From the NCBI GenBank assembly GCA_003280265.1, contig QCFJ01000009.1, positions 1 to 39,810 of the forward strand: a stretch of DNA of 39,810 nucleotides. Reading direction: 5' to 3'. The DNA comes from Prochlorococcus sp. AG-363-G03 (GTDB taxonomy: Bacteria > Cyanobacteriota > Cyanobacteriia > PCC-6307 > Cyanobiaceae). The translations under genes and the position numbers were made by a program. The stretch's first letter is position 1. Each line of letters begins with the position of its first letter. The notes under the pieces were generated by a model. That model was not told where the DNA came from, searched no databases, and saw only the letters and a program-made list of their open reading frames with translations. Shown here piece by piece: positions 25,736-34,494 of this stretch.

Positions 25736-26296
25736 ATGGCTATTTCACTTTCATCTGGTATTGAAAAGACTAGAGAAGACCGTTCTGAAGGTATTGATAG
25801 ACTTCGAATCAACTTTGATAGTAATTTAAGGCGATGGTTTGGTCGAAATATTGGTTTGTGGCATTCTAAAAGACAATATTTTTTTGATAAAGAAAAGGTT
25901 ATTAATTTGGAAATGTACATAAATATAAGCAAGTTAAATCAACAAGATTCTGAATTTGAAAGCTATCGGTTTAAGTGGTGGTGCGAGGATGAAAAAGATT
26001 TTTTTATTAAACGACCAACTTATAAAAGTGAAGGAGAAATAATTGCTCGATTACAAGGGCATCAACTAATACGTGATTGTTCTTATTTAACCGATTCTTC
26101 AGGAATATCAAACATTAGGCAAGTTGATGAACACGAATTGATTTTTGATACTAATTACGATAATTGGCATGTATTGGAACATACACGCTTAATAGACCAA
26201 GATAAATTTAGATCCAGAACTATTTACAGTTGGTTTAACGATAAGTTAAAGATAGTTGAAAATCATCATGAAATAAGGATTAAGAATCCCAACTGA
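25736..26296 (+). CDS. Possible CpeS/CpcS-like lipocalin-fold protein
   Basis: A 186-residue soluble protein. RNIGLWHSKRQYFF near 38-50, the charged beta-strand-like middle, and the end SRTIYSWFNDKLKIVENHHEIRI recall the CpeS/CpcS family of phycobiliprotein chromophore lyases, which have the pattern W-x-S-x-R-x-Y near the start and an E-x-R strand at the end. This is a resemblance by eye only and could be wrong. If right, it is of interest because Prochlorococcus has no phycobilisomes and only remnants of phycoerythrin. It is divergent from sasA with a palindrome between, and the ATG at 25736 is the clear start. Confidence 0.6.
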   Translation: MAISLSSGIEKTREDRSEGIDRLRINFDSNLRRWFGRNIGLWHSKRQYFFDKEKVINLEMYINISKLNQQDSEFESYRFKWWCEDEKDFFIKRPTYKSEGEIIARLQGHQLIRDCSYLTDSSGISNIRQVDEHELIFDTNYDNWHVLEHTRLIDQDKFRSRTIYSWFNDKLKIVENHHEIRIKNPN

Positions 26297-26413
26297 AGAG
26301 TTTGTTAAATCTATTTTGATAGAAACAATATATGTTATATATTTAATTTGCAAGTGAAGAATTTTCAATAGATTTTTTTCCTGCATCATATGTTTCTTAC
26401 CGACTAAAATCTC

Positions 26414-26875
26414 TTGAGCAAAATTAAAAAATCACCAAGACACAAAATCTTGGCTTTATCAATTATTTCTGCTTCAATATTTTTATCAAGTTGTAGCAAC
26501 TCCATAAAGTCGGAATCTAATACAACCAAAATTAGAACTGACGAAACGGAAATTAATATTATTCCTGCTAGTGATGAAGACATTTTTTTATACCGACAAA
26601 TAGGAATAAACTATTTGTGTATGGCAAGACAGATTGAAGTTGAATTCCCTAAGGCTATTTCCTTGGCTGCGAAAAATTATGAATTGCTCATAACAAATAG
26701 ACATGGCGGATTAATTAAAGAATTAGGAAAAGAAAAATTACCAGAAAAAAATATCTATAATGGAGCAATTTTGCAAATTCTTGATGGTGCCATTAAGAAT
26801 TGCCCGGAGATGGTTCCAGATGAAGATAAGAAAAAATTCTTAAAAACTGTTGAACAATTAAACCAAAAGAAATAA
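26414..26875 (+). CDS. Small lipoprotein of unknown function
   Basis: A 153-residue secreted protein. A basic start (MSKIKKSPRHK) is followed by a hydrophobic stretch and the lipobox LSSC with Cys27 as the likely lipidated residue. The mature part is mostly helical, with YLCMARQIEVEFPKAI, an ITNRHGG turn, GKEKLPEKNIYNGAILQILDGA and a NCPEMVP end. The two mature cysteines could form a disulfide. I recognise a picocyanobacterial family of unknown function but no enzyme motif. The start is a TTG at 26414. pepN starts 32 bases downstream. Confidence 0.7.
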   Translation: MSKIKKSPRHKILALSIISASIFLSSCSNSIKSESNTTKIRTDETEINIIPASDEDIFLYRQIGINYLCMARQIEVEFPKAISLAAKNYELLITNRHGGLIKELGKEKLPEKNIYNGAILQILDGAIKNCPEMVPDEDKKKFLKTVEQLNQKK

Positions 26876-26907
26876 ATTATCTTCTAAATTAAAGAAATTT
26901 ATTTCAT

Positions 26908-29526
26908 ATGTTAACTCAGAAATCTATTAAATTATCAGACTATGTTGAATATCCTTACTTAATACCAAGAATAGATTTAAATTTTGATATTCGAACGGAT
27001 TGTGTCGTTGTGCAATCAAGAATGATAATTAAACCAAAGCACAAAGAATCCACAAAGCTTATTCTTAATGGTAGTCAAATTGAATTGTTATCAATATCAA
27101 TAAATGCAAGAGAACTTAAGTCAGAAGAATATTTAGTTACCGATAAATGCTTGATTATAAAGAGTCCGCCAGGGGCGGAGTTTGAATTAAAAATAAGATC
27201 GCAAATTGATCCTTTTAGAAATACATCATTAGAAGGATTATATATAAGCTCAGGGATGCTAACTACACAATGCGAGGCTGAAGGATTTAGACGTATTTGT
27301 TATCATCCTGACAGGCCTGATGTCTTAAGTAAATATACAGTAAGATTGGAAGCAGACAGTTCTTTATATCCTATTTTATTGTCAAATGGAAATAAGAAAT
27401 ATTCAGGTAAATTAAAAAATAATATTCATAGACATCAAGTGATATGGGAAGACCCTTTCCCTAAGCCAAGCTATTTATTCGCTTTAGTTGCTGGTAAGCT
27501 TAACTTAGTTTCTGATAAATATATCACCAACACAGGAAGATTGATTGATGTTCATATATATGTTGAATCTGGAGATGAAAAATATACAAAACATGCTATA
27601 AATTCTCTAAAGAAAGCAATGAAATGGGATGAGGATACTTATGGTCTTGAATATGATTTAGATGAATATAAAATTGTTGCGGTTCGGCATTTTAATATGG
27701 GGGCAATGGAAAATAAGGGATTAAATATTTTTAATTCAAAATTGGTTTTAGCAGACTCAAAGACTGCAACTGATGATGAATTAGAGAGAATAGAAAGTGT
27801 GATAGCTCATGAATATTTTCACAATTGGACCGGTAATAGAATTACATGTCGAGATTGGTTTCAGCTTTCATTGAAGGAGGGTTTGACAGTTTTTAGAGAT
27901 CAATCTTTTACTTCAGATCTTCATAGCACTGGACTTAAACGAATAGAAGATGTTTCATTTCTTAGGAATTTTCAATTTGCTGAAGATAAGGGACCTACAT
28001 CACATGCTGTGAAGCCTAAAGAGTACGTGGCTATCGATAACTTTTATACAACAACTATATATGAAAAGGGCGCTGAGTTGATAAGAATGCTTGAGCTATT
28101 AATAGGCAGAGAAATGTTTTTTAGAGGTATTGATATCTATATTAAAACTTTTGATGGCACTGCCGCTACAACTGAGGATTTTATTAATTCGTTAATCAAA
28201 GGCGCCTATATAGAAGAAAGCAACTGTCCTTTTGATGTATCAAAATTTCTTAATTGGTATTATAAATCAGGTACACCAAAAGTATATGTGAATCAATCTT
28301 GGGATTCGAAAAATTCAATTTTAAATGTTTCTTTTAAGCAGAAGATAGAGAGTGATCAGACTAGTGAAAATATTGAAATGATTATTCCAATTCTTTATTC
28401 TTGTTATAGCAGAGAAAAAGGAGCTATACCTATATTAGAGGAAAATTTATTTGTCTTAGATAAAAATAATAAGAATCTAAAAATTAAACTCCCATTTGAG
28501 AAAAAAGCCCCAGTTCTATCAATTTTCAGACGTTTCTCTTCCCCTGTTCTTTGGGAATCTGATTTGTCTATAGATGATTATCTTTTTCTTTTCTTAAATG
28601 ATAATGACTATTTCTCGAGGTGGGACTCTGGTCAGTTTTTAATGCGTGAAATGATTAAAAATAGGCTTTTTAACAAAGCAAATTCCTCATTGGAAGATAA
28701 GTTTATTTTTGCTATTAAGCAATCTATGAAATCTTTAGAAATAAAAGATCCTTTTTTCTTGGCAACTCTTTTAGAGAATCCTGGTTTCGCGGAATTGGAA
28801 TCTCTATTTGAAAAAGTTGATCCAATAAATATATATAGAAAGTCACTTGATTTTAAAGTTTTAATTGGTAAGGGGATTCTTCAGGAGTTTAGAACACTAG
28901 CTTATAAATTATTTGTCAATATTGACCATGAATGGCCTGAGGGCAAAGGTCAAAGAAAACTATTAGGAACTATTTGGTCTTATTTAACTCTTGCGGGCGA
29001 TAATAATGTTAAAAAGAATTGTGTTGAATCAATCAATCATCCTTCAATGACTATCTCAAAAGCAGCACTAGGGGCATTGAAGCCACTTGATAGTGTTGAG
29101 ACAAATGAAGCTTCAAATTTGTTTTATAACCTCTGGAATGATAATGCAGTGGTTTTGGATTCATGGTTCGCATATGAGGCGTCAAGACCTAATAAGCAAG
29201 GAATTGATGTGATTGAAAAATTATTATCACACCCTAAATTTGATTGGAAAGCTCCAAATGCAATACGAGCTGTTCTAGGAGGATTTAGTAAAAATATTGA
29301 GTTGTTTCATTCTCTTGATGGACAAGGCTATTTATTTTTTGCTGAAAAATTAATAGATTTAGATAAAATTAATCCAATAACTGCCTCAAGAATGGTGAAA
29401 ATCTTTAGTAAATGGAAAACATACGTCGATGAAAATAAGGAGGGAATGTATAAATCAATTTTAAAAATAAATAGAGCAAATATTTCACCAAATACAAGAG
29501 AGGTAGTGGAACTAATTTTGAAGTGA
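26908..29526 (+). CDS. pepN: Aminopeptidase N (M1 zinc metallopeptidase)
   Basis: An 872-residue M1-family aminopeptidase that removes N-terminal residues from peptides in the cytoplasm. The substrate-binding GAMEN is at 265-269, and the zinc site HEYFH (301-305) lies in AHEYFHNWTGNR with the third ligand Glu in LKEGLTVFRDQ. The catalytic Tyr region is TTIYEKGAELIRML. The C-terminal DUF3458-type domains are present, and the length matches bacterial PepN (about 870). ATG 26908 is the start. It follows a small lipoprotein gene by 32 bases and ends 10 bases from the opposing prs gene. Confidence 0.94.
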   Translation: MLTQKSIKLSDYVEYPYLIPRIDLNFDIRTDCVVVQSRMIIKPKHKESTKLILNGSQIELLSISINARELKSEEYLVTDKCLIIKSPPGAEFELKIRSQIDPFRNTSLEGLYISSGMLTTQCEAEGFRRICYHPDRPDVLSKYTVRLEADSSLYPILLSNGNKKYSGKLKNNIHRHQVIWEDPFPKPSYLFALVAGKLNLVSDKYITNTGRLIDVHIYVESGDEKYTKHAINSLKKAMKWDEDTYGLEYDLDEYKIVAVRHFNMGAMENKGLNIFNSKLVLADSKTATDDELERIESVIAHEYFHNWTGNRITCRDWFQLSLKEGLTVFRDQSFTSDLHSTGLKRIEDVSFLRNFQFAEDKGPTSHAVKPKEYVAIDNFYTTTIYEKGAELIRMLELLIGREMFFRGIDIYIKTFDGTAATTEDFINSLIKGAYIEESNCPFDVSKFLNWYYKSGTPKVYVNQSWDSKNSILNVSFKQKIESDQTSENIEMIIPILYSCYSREKGAIPILEENLFVLDKNNKNLKIKLPFEKKAPVLSIFRRFSSPVLWESDLSIDDYLFLFLNDNDYFSRWDSGQFLMREMIKNRLFNKANSSLEDKFIFAIKQSMKSLEIKDPFFLATLLENPGFAELESLFEKVDPINIYRKSLDFKVLIGKGILQEFRTLAYKLFVNIDHEWPEGKGQRKLLGTIWSYLTLAGDNNVKKNCVESINHPSMTISKAALGALKPLDSVETNEASNLFYNLWNDNAVVLDSWFAYEASRPNKQGIDVIEKLLSHPKFDWKAPNAIRAVLGGFSKNIELFHSLDGQGYLFFAEKLIDLDKINPITASRMVKIFSKWKTYVDENKEGMYKSILKINRANISPNTREVVELILK

Positions 29527-29536
29527 ATTTACAGAA

Positions 29537-30532
29537 TTATCTGAACATTGAGCTAACAGAGCTCTCTTCGTGAATTCTCCAAATAGCTTCTCCAAGCATA
29601 TTTGCAACTGATAAAACCTTTAATTGAGAGAAATCTAAGTTAGTAGGAACTGGAATACTGTTAGTGACAATAACTTGTTCAAAAAGGCCTTCTTTTGAAA
29701 GTCTCTCGTAAGCAGGTGGAGAGAAAACAGCATGAGATGCACATGCAATTACTTTTTTTGCACCTTCTTTCCTAAGTAATTCAGCTCCTGCACAAATAGT
29801 TCCTCCAGTGTCAATCATGTCATCAATCAATATTGCAGTTTTGCCTGAGACTTCACCAATCACTGTGAGACTTTCGGCAACATTATGCCCTGAACGGCGC
29901 TTGTCAATAATGGCTAGAGGTGAGTCCTTCATTTGTTTAGCAAAGGCTCTTGCTCTGGCTACGCCACCTACATCAGGAGAGACGACCACGATTTCATCAA
30001 GTTTCATGGTTGATAGATAATCAACTAAAACTGGTGAACCATATATGTGGTCGCAGGGAATATCAAAATAACCTTGTATTTGTGCCGAATGTAAATCCAT
30101 AGCTAGTACTCTATCTACCCCTGATTTGACAAGAATATTTGCGGTTAGTTTCGCGGTTATTGACTCTCTACCAGCTGTCTTTCTGTCTGCCCTGGCGTAA
30201 CCGAAGTATGGAATTACAGCTGTAATTTGTCTAGCAGATGCTCTTTTGCAGGCGTCCACCATGATCATGAGTTCCATTAAGCTGTCATTAACAGGAGCAC
30301 AGGTCGGCTGTATAAGAAAAACATCACATCCTCTTATTGATTGCTGGATTTGAACGTATAGCTCTCCATCCGCAAACCTTTTTGAAACTAGAGGGACATT
30401 GGTTATCCCCATATAAGTCGCAATCTCAGTTGCTAATGCTTTATTTGATGTCCCGCTAATCAATCTGAGTCTATTAGTGTCATGCTTGAGACTAGTAGGC
30501 TCAGGATGTGCTGCAGTTATAAAACTAGTCAC
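29537..30532 (-). CDS. prs: Ribose-phosphate pyrophosphokinase
   Basis: Makes PRPP from ribose 5-phosphate and ATP for purine, pyrimidine, histidine, tryptophan and NAD synthesis. The 331 residues contain RFADGELYVQIQQSIRG, GYARADRK, AMDLHSAQIQGYFDIP, and the PRPP-binding loop AILIDDMIDTGGTICAGAELL. The first 22 residues are an extension typical of cyanobacterial enzymes. The start is a GTG at 30532. A 626-base gap separates it from divergent malQ. PRPP is a substrate of the histidine pathway in which HisH, also in this window, takes part. Confidence 0.95.
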   Translation of the reverse strand: MTSFITAAHPEPTSLKHDTNRLRLISGTSNKALATEIATYMGITNVPLVSKRFADGELYVQIQQSIRGCDVFLIQPTCAPVNDSLMELMIMVDACKRASARQITAVIPYFGYARADRKTAGRESITAKLTANILVKSGVDRVLAMDLHSAQIQGYFDIPCDHIYGSPVLVDYLSTMKLDEIVVVSPDVGGVARARAFAKQMKDSPLAIIDKRRSGHNVAESLTVIGEVSGKTAILIDDMIDTGGTICAGAELLRKEGAKKVIACASHAVFSPPAYERLSKEGLFEQVIVTNSIPVPTNLDFSQLKVLSVANMLGEAIWRIHEESSVSSMFR

Positions 30533-30842
30533 GGTTCCACCGCAAGCAAGAAATAATATTCACTAATCTACCTTTATGTTGATACATGATCATCTAAAAG
30601 CTTTGTTTAATTTTTTCTTAAAAGATCTCATCAGCTTTTGTGAAACCTGGAATCATTGACCTGTCTTCTTTTTGGGTGGTGGGGTAAAATAAATATCTTC
30701 TAAAGAATTTTCTTTTGAAAACATTAATAATTTGACTTCAGGTAAAGGCTTAAAGATTTTTAAAGGTGCTTTTGCTGAAAACACAAAGATAAAGAGAGCT
30801 GGATTATGGAAATAGGGTCATCTTGAGGAGCAGGCTCTTTGA

Positions 30843-30995
30843 ATGGGAAATATAAAGTCTCAAATTAAATCATCGCTTATGATAGTCTCTTATAAAAAGA
30901 AAAATATCTTGGCAGTACGAATAAATAATGCTATTGATGGAAAGAAATATAATAAGAATTTTTGTTTTAATTCAAAAAAGATTTGTTTTTTCTAA
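30843..30995 (+). CDS. Doubtful 50-residue lysine-rich ORF
   Basis: An ATG-started frame of 50 codons with GAGGAG twelve bases upstream, a little far for a ribosome site. The predicted peptide begins MGNIKSQIKSSLMIVSYKKK, is very rich in Lys, Asn and Phe and ends KKICFF. Composition largely mirrors the AT-rich DNA, so chance is likely. I list it because it is in the middle of the longest gap and Prochlorococcus has many genuine genes of this size. Confidence 0.15.
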   Translation: MGNIKSQIKSSLMIVSYKKKNILAVRINNAIDGKKYNKNFCFNSKKICFF

Positions 30996-31025
30996 AATAA
31001 ATGTTTAATTTTTTATTGGATTTGT

Positions 31026-31057
31026 TAGTATTAAAATACTAAATATATTTTTTTGAT
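31026..31057 (+). terminator. Possible AT-rich terminator in the prs-malQ gap
   Basis: TAGTATT-AA-AATACTA (31026-31041) followed by AATATATTTTTTTGA. The stem is all AT except for two GC pairs, so its strength is doubtful. It would end a plus-strand transcript from within the gap, not any annotated gene. Confidence 0.25.
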
Positions 31058-31158
31058 ACTTAAGAAAAAGATTCCCATTTTACGATGGAATCCATTTTGA
31101 ATTTAATAAAAAAAATAGCATTATTAGTTTTCCTTCGTGTTTTTTAGAGATAAAAAAA

Positions 31159-32655
31159 GTGAAATTAGAAAGAAATTCAGGGATCCTTCTTCATCCCACC
31201 TCATTGCCTGATAGCCCTGTCTGCGGTACTTTTGGCAACCCTTCACGAATTTGGCTTAATGAACTAGCTGCATCTGGGATAGGAGTTTGGCAATTTTTAC
31301 CTCTAGCTCCTACGGATTCATTTGGATCTCCTTATAGTTCTCCATCAAGTTTTGCGTTTAATCCATGGTTCCTTGATCAGAATGATTTAGTGAGAGACGG
31401 TTTCTTAGCTAATAGTCTAGAAATATCCTCTCCTGAAAATATTTTTTGTGTTGATAGAGTCGATTTTCAATTAGCTAATTCAAAAGTTAAGGCCTTGCGG
31501 TCTTCTTTAGTTGATTATTGGGACAAACAGAATAGAACTATTCAAGAAGAATTTGAAATATGGTGCTCAAGACAATTTTGGTTGGATGATCATTCCATAT
31601 TTATGGAACTAAAAATTCAAAATAATGATCTTCCATGGTGGGAATGGCCATATAAATATGCAACCAAGGATAAGAAAGAATTAGCAAAGTGGAAAATTAA
31701 TAATCAAAGAGAATTGTTAGGTCATAATCTGCTCCAATGGCATTTAGATAGGCAGTGGAAATCAATCAGAAAACTAGCGAAAGATCTGGGGATCTTTTTA
31801 TTTGGAGATGTACCTTTTTATGTGTCTAAAGATAGTGCTGATGTTTGGAGTAATCGATCATTGTTTTCTATTTTAACGAATTCAAATACATTCCTTCAAA
31901 GTGGTGTTCCTCCTGATTATTTCTCTGAGACCGGCCAGCTTTGGGGGAACCCTGTTTATCGCTGGAGTAGGCATAAAGCCGGCAAATATAGATGGTGGAG
32001 AAAAAGAATTTCAAGACATCTAGAACAAGTTGATTTTTTACGACTTGATCATTTTCGTGCTTTTGAAGCTTTTTGGGCAATTCCTGGTAAAGATAAAACA
32101 GCTGTGAATGGTTTTTGGTTATCTTCCCCAGGGAGAGAGATCTTAGGTTTAATAAAAAAAGATTGCAGTGGTTTTCTTCCTTTAGTTGCAGAAGACCTAG
32201 GTCTCATAACATCAAAAGTTGAAAATTTACGCGATGATTTCGAATTAGCAGGAATGAAGATACTTCAATTTGCTTTTGATGGGAATTTAGATAATCCCTA
32301 TTTGCCAGAGAATATTAAAAATGAAAATTGGATTGTTTATACAGGAACGCACGATAATTCAACTTCTCAAGGCTGGTGGAGAGAAATGGATCAAGAAAGA
32401 AAAGAACAAATTAGAGAAAGAATTCTTGATTTTGATAATTTCACTTCTTGGGAATTGATTCGAATGGGTATGGAAACAAAAGCTAAATTATTTGTAGCGC
32501 CTATGCAAGATTTATTAAATCTTGATAATAAGTCTCGTTTAAACAAACCTGGGACAATAGAAAATAATTGGTCATGGAGATTATCTAGAAATGATTTGAA
32601 TATTCAAGAATCTTTAAAAAGATATGGTGACATAGCTAAAGCAAATAAGAGATAA
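31159..32655 (+). CDS. malQ: 4-alpha-glucanotransferase (GH77, amylomaltase)
   Basis: MalQ/disproportionating enzyme transfers alpha-1,4-glucan segments and frees glucose during storage glucan breakdown. The 498 residues show the GH77 signatures SGILLHPTSLPDSPVCGTFG, WQFLPLAPTDSFGSPYSS, DVPFYVSKDSADVWSNR, the nucleophile region FLRLDHFRAFEAFWAIP, the acid/base LVAEDLG and TGTHDNSTSQGWW. The start is a GTG at 31159 leading directly into LERNSGILLHP. Together with the GH57 enzyme of this window it belongs to glycogen metabolism. It ends 2 bases from the opposing HTH gene. Confidence 0.94.
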   Translation: MKLERNSGILLHPTSLPDSPVCGTFGNPSRIWLNELAASGIGVWQFLPLAPTDSFGSPYSSPSSFAFNPWFLDQNDLVRDGFLANSLEISSPENIFCVDRVDFQLANSKVKALRSSLVDYWDKQNRTIQEEFEIWCSRQFWLDDHSIFMELKIQNNDLPWWEWPYKYATKDKKELAKWKINNQRELLGHNLLQWHLDRQWKSIRKLAKDLGIFLFGDVPFYVSKDSADVWSNRSLFSILTNSNTFLQSGVPPDYFSETGQLWGNPVYRWSRHKAGKYRWWRKRISRHLEQVDFLRLDHFRAFEAFWAIPGKDKTAVNGFWLSSPGREILGLIKKDCSGFLPLVAEDLGLITSKVENLRDDFELAGMKILQFAFDGNLDNPYLPENIKNENWIVYTGTHDNSTSQGWWREMDQERKEQIRERILDFDNFTSWELIRMGMETKAKLFVAPMQDLLNLDNKSRLNKPGTIENNWSWRLSRNDLNIQESLKRYGDIAKANKR

Positions 32656-32657
32656 CA

Positions 32658-33188
32658 TTACTTGTCTTTTTTATTGATTGTATTTTCATTTTTTATAATA
32701 GTATTTTCTAACATTATTGGTTCAGTCGAAACACTATTTATTTTTATAAGATATCTTTGTTGAATATTAAGGGCTAATATCGATGAAAGCATAAAGACAA
32801 TATATAATAAGCTCCCAACCCAGCTATTAAGAAAGTCTATATTTATGAAGTTAAATTTAAACCTAGATATTTTATCAATACTATCTTTTTGTGCGAGTAA
32901 ACCATTTAAACTGCCTTTCTCTAAATTGAACTTAGTCTCAATACTTTTGATCATTGAAATCAAATAAGTTTTCTCTGGTAAATACTTTTTCCATCCATTT
33001 TCAATAGATATTAGGACATTTCTTGAAATCTTGGTCTCATCAGATAGTTGCTCTAAAGAAATCCCAGATTTCTCTCTTTCAGCTTTAAATAAATTAATTG
33101 CTTCGGAAAAATCATTCTCAGAAATAGGTTTATCCTGCTTCTGAGAAAATTCTGATGAGGATTTTTTGAAGTAAAAATTTAGAGCCAT
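32658..33188 (-). CDS. Helix-turn-helix protein with one transmembrane helix (RodZ-like N-terminus)
   Basis: A 176-residue protein from ATG 33188. Residues about 28-90 form an XRE/HTH_25-type helix-turn-helix (EREKSGISLEQLSDETKISRNVLISIENG), as in the cytoplasmic domain of RodZ. One transmembrane helix follows (about 127-146, LLYIVFMLSSILALNI), then a short tail of about 30 residues ending in Asn/Lys. The periplasmic DUF4115 domain of true RodZ is absent, so the cytoskeletal role is uncertain. A TTG at 33197 would add three residues without benefit. It is 15 bases after the pseudouridine synthase, as the last gene of a minus-strand run. Confidence 0.72.
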   Translation of the reverse strand: MALNFYFKKSSSEFSQKQDKPISENDFSEAINLFKAEREKSGISLEQLSDETKISRNVLISIENGWKKYLPEKTYLISMIKSIETKFNLEKGSLNGLLAQKDSIDKISRFKFNFINIDFLNSWVGSLLYIVFMLSSILALNIQQRYLIKINSVSTEPIMLENTIIKNENTINKKDK

Positions 33189-33203
33189 AAAATGCAAATG
33201 TTT

Positions 33204-33917
33204 TTAATTGATTATTGAGCTCCATTCCTTCCTTTTTAGCTCTCGCCACTTACCTTCTTGTAGTCCATTTAAGTTTATATTGGAGATCGATATTCTTTGC
33301 AAATCTTGGACTGGATGTCCAATGAGATCTGCTATTCTTCGAATTTGGCGATTGCGACCCTCTTTCAAAATCACTTTAAGAAGAGTTTTGCGAGAGTCGT
33401 TATCCAAAAATTCTATTTTCGCTGGCAGTGTTTTTTTGCCATCAAGTAAAATCCCCCTTCTCCAATTATCTAGTATTGATTGACTTGGCTTGCCACTTAA
33501 CCAAACAAGATATGTTTTTGTGTGGGAGTATTTTGGATGTGTAAGTCTAAGTGTTAACTCTCCATTATTGGTCAATAGAATTGCTCCTCTACTATCAAAA
33601 TCTAACCTTCCCACAGGGTGAATACCAAGACGTAAGTGTGATGGAATAAAACTTAAAATTGTTTTCCTTCCATGATTATCTTCGCAGCTAGATATGACTC
33701 CATAAGGTTTATTTAATAGAAAAACTTTATGATTTAGCTTTTTAGGTAAATCTCTCCCGTCAACCAAAATTTTATCAGAGCTTGGATCTGCTTTCTCTCC
33801 GAGAACAGCTTGCCTTCCGTTTAATGTTACTCTGCCCTGTTTTATTATTAAGTCAGCTTTCCGTCTTGATAAAAGACCGGATTCAGATATTATCTTTTGT
33901 AATCTATTAAGTGGCAT
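33204..33917 (-). CDS. RsuA/RluB-family pseudouridine synthase
   Basis: A 237-residue enzyme that converts a uridine in ribosomal RNA to pseudouridine. An N-terminal S4 RNA-binding domain (about 3-50, LQKIISESGLLSRRKADLII) precedes the catalytic domain with LLNKPYGVISS and Asp106 in VGRLDFDSRGAILLTNNGEL, and the KVILKEGRNRQIRRIADLIGH motif. The family contains RsuA (16S U516), RluB (23S U2605), RluE and RluF; RluB is the usual name in cyanobacteria, but the site cannot be told from sequence. The ATG at 33917 starts directly at MPLNRLQKII. Confidence 0.88.
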   Translation of the reverse strand: MPLNRLQKIISESGLLSRRKADLIIKQGRVTLNGRQAVLGEKADPSSDKILVDGRDLPKKLNHKVFLLNKPYGVISSCEDNHGRKTILSFIPSHLRLGIHPVGRLDFDSRGAILLTNNGELTLRLTHPKYSHTKTYLVWLSGKPSQSILDNWRRGILLDGKKTLPAKIEFLDNDSRKTLLKVILKEGRNRQIRRIADLIGHPVQDLQRISISNINLNGLQEGKWRELKRKEWSSIIN

Positions 33918-33976
33918 TATTTATAAATTATACAATATAATTTATTTCAAAATACAGTGTATAAAATCTATTTTCA

Positions 33977-34435
33977 TTAGAAAAATTCATCTATTTCTTT
34001 AACTGTTCCCTCTTCTACTTGGATTAATAAATCTTTAATAGCTTTCCACATGCTTATACCAAAAAGTATTGAGATTATTGAAGAAAATATTACTGACTTG
34101 ATAATAGAAAAGTTTATGATACTTAATGCACTTACGAAAATAATTGTTAGGCCTGTAAAGAATGAAAACCAACTTGATATTGTTCTAGGATTTTCTAGCG
34201 GATTTGGTGAAATCTTTTTTGATGACCAATTATTTAGTTTTGATTTCATTATGTCTGCAAATATCAATCCAGACATCAGGCAAATAAATGCTCCACAAGA
34301 CAGCCAAAAAATAGGATCTTCAATTGGCTTTATTTGTTGATAATTGGAGATGAATTCATTTATATCTGGAATATCTTCTGCTTCTAAGTTAGCTAAAATA
34401 AATGGGAAAATATTTTTAATATTGCTATTGATCAT
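33977..34435 (-). CDS. Membrane protein of unknown function (three helices)
   Basis: A 152-residue protein with an acidic N-terminal part (LEAEDIPDINEF) and three predicted transmembrane helices at about 42-63, 86-107 and 110-131. The charged stretch between the first and second helices (KSKLNNWSSKKISPNPLENPR) is probably cytoplasmic, and the C-terminus is acidic (EEGTVKEIDEFF). I recognise no family. It lies 59 bases from UbiB upstream and 59 bases from the pseudouridine synthase downstream, in the same orientation. Confidence 0.62.
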   Translation of the reverse strand: MINSNIKNIFPFILANLEAEDIPDINEFISNYQQIKPIEDPIFWLSCGAFICLMSGLIFADIMKSKLNNWSSKKISPNPLENPRTISSWFSFFTGLTIIFVSALSIINFSIIKSVIFSSIISILFGISMWKAIKDLLIQVEEGTVKEIDEFF

Positions 34436-34494
34436 GCTTTAATGTTTATTTAAATTTTTTAGTTATTATAGTTATTATATTTTATAAAAATATT

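Larger units (their letters stand above)
30533..31158. other. 626-base gap between prs and malQ
   Basis: By far the longest gap of the window; very AT-rich, without a convincing gene. It holds a perfect 7-base inverted repeat TAGTATT/AATACTA (31026-31041) followed by ATATTTTTTT, a 50-codon frame at 30843-30995, and AAAAGCT/AGCTTTT arms (30597-30639) near the prs promoter. It is a candidate place for an unannotated small RNA. I recognise no named RNA family in it. Confidence 0.6.

Noticed and set aside
30609-30634. Minus-strand CTGATGAG followed by AAGAAA, resembling a hammerhead ribozyme core upstream of prs
   Set aside because: The bases between the two core pieces do not form a proper stem II, and no flanking stems I and III with a cleavage site are visible.
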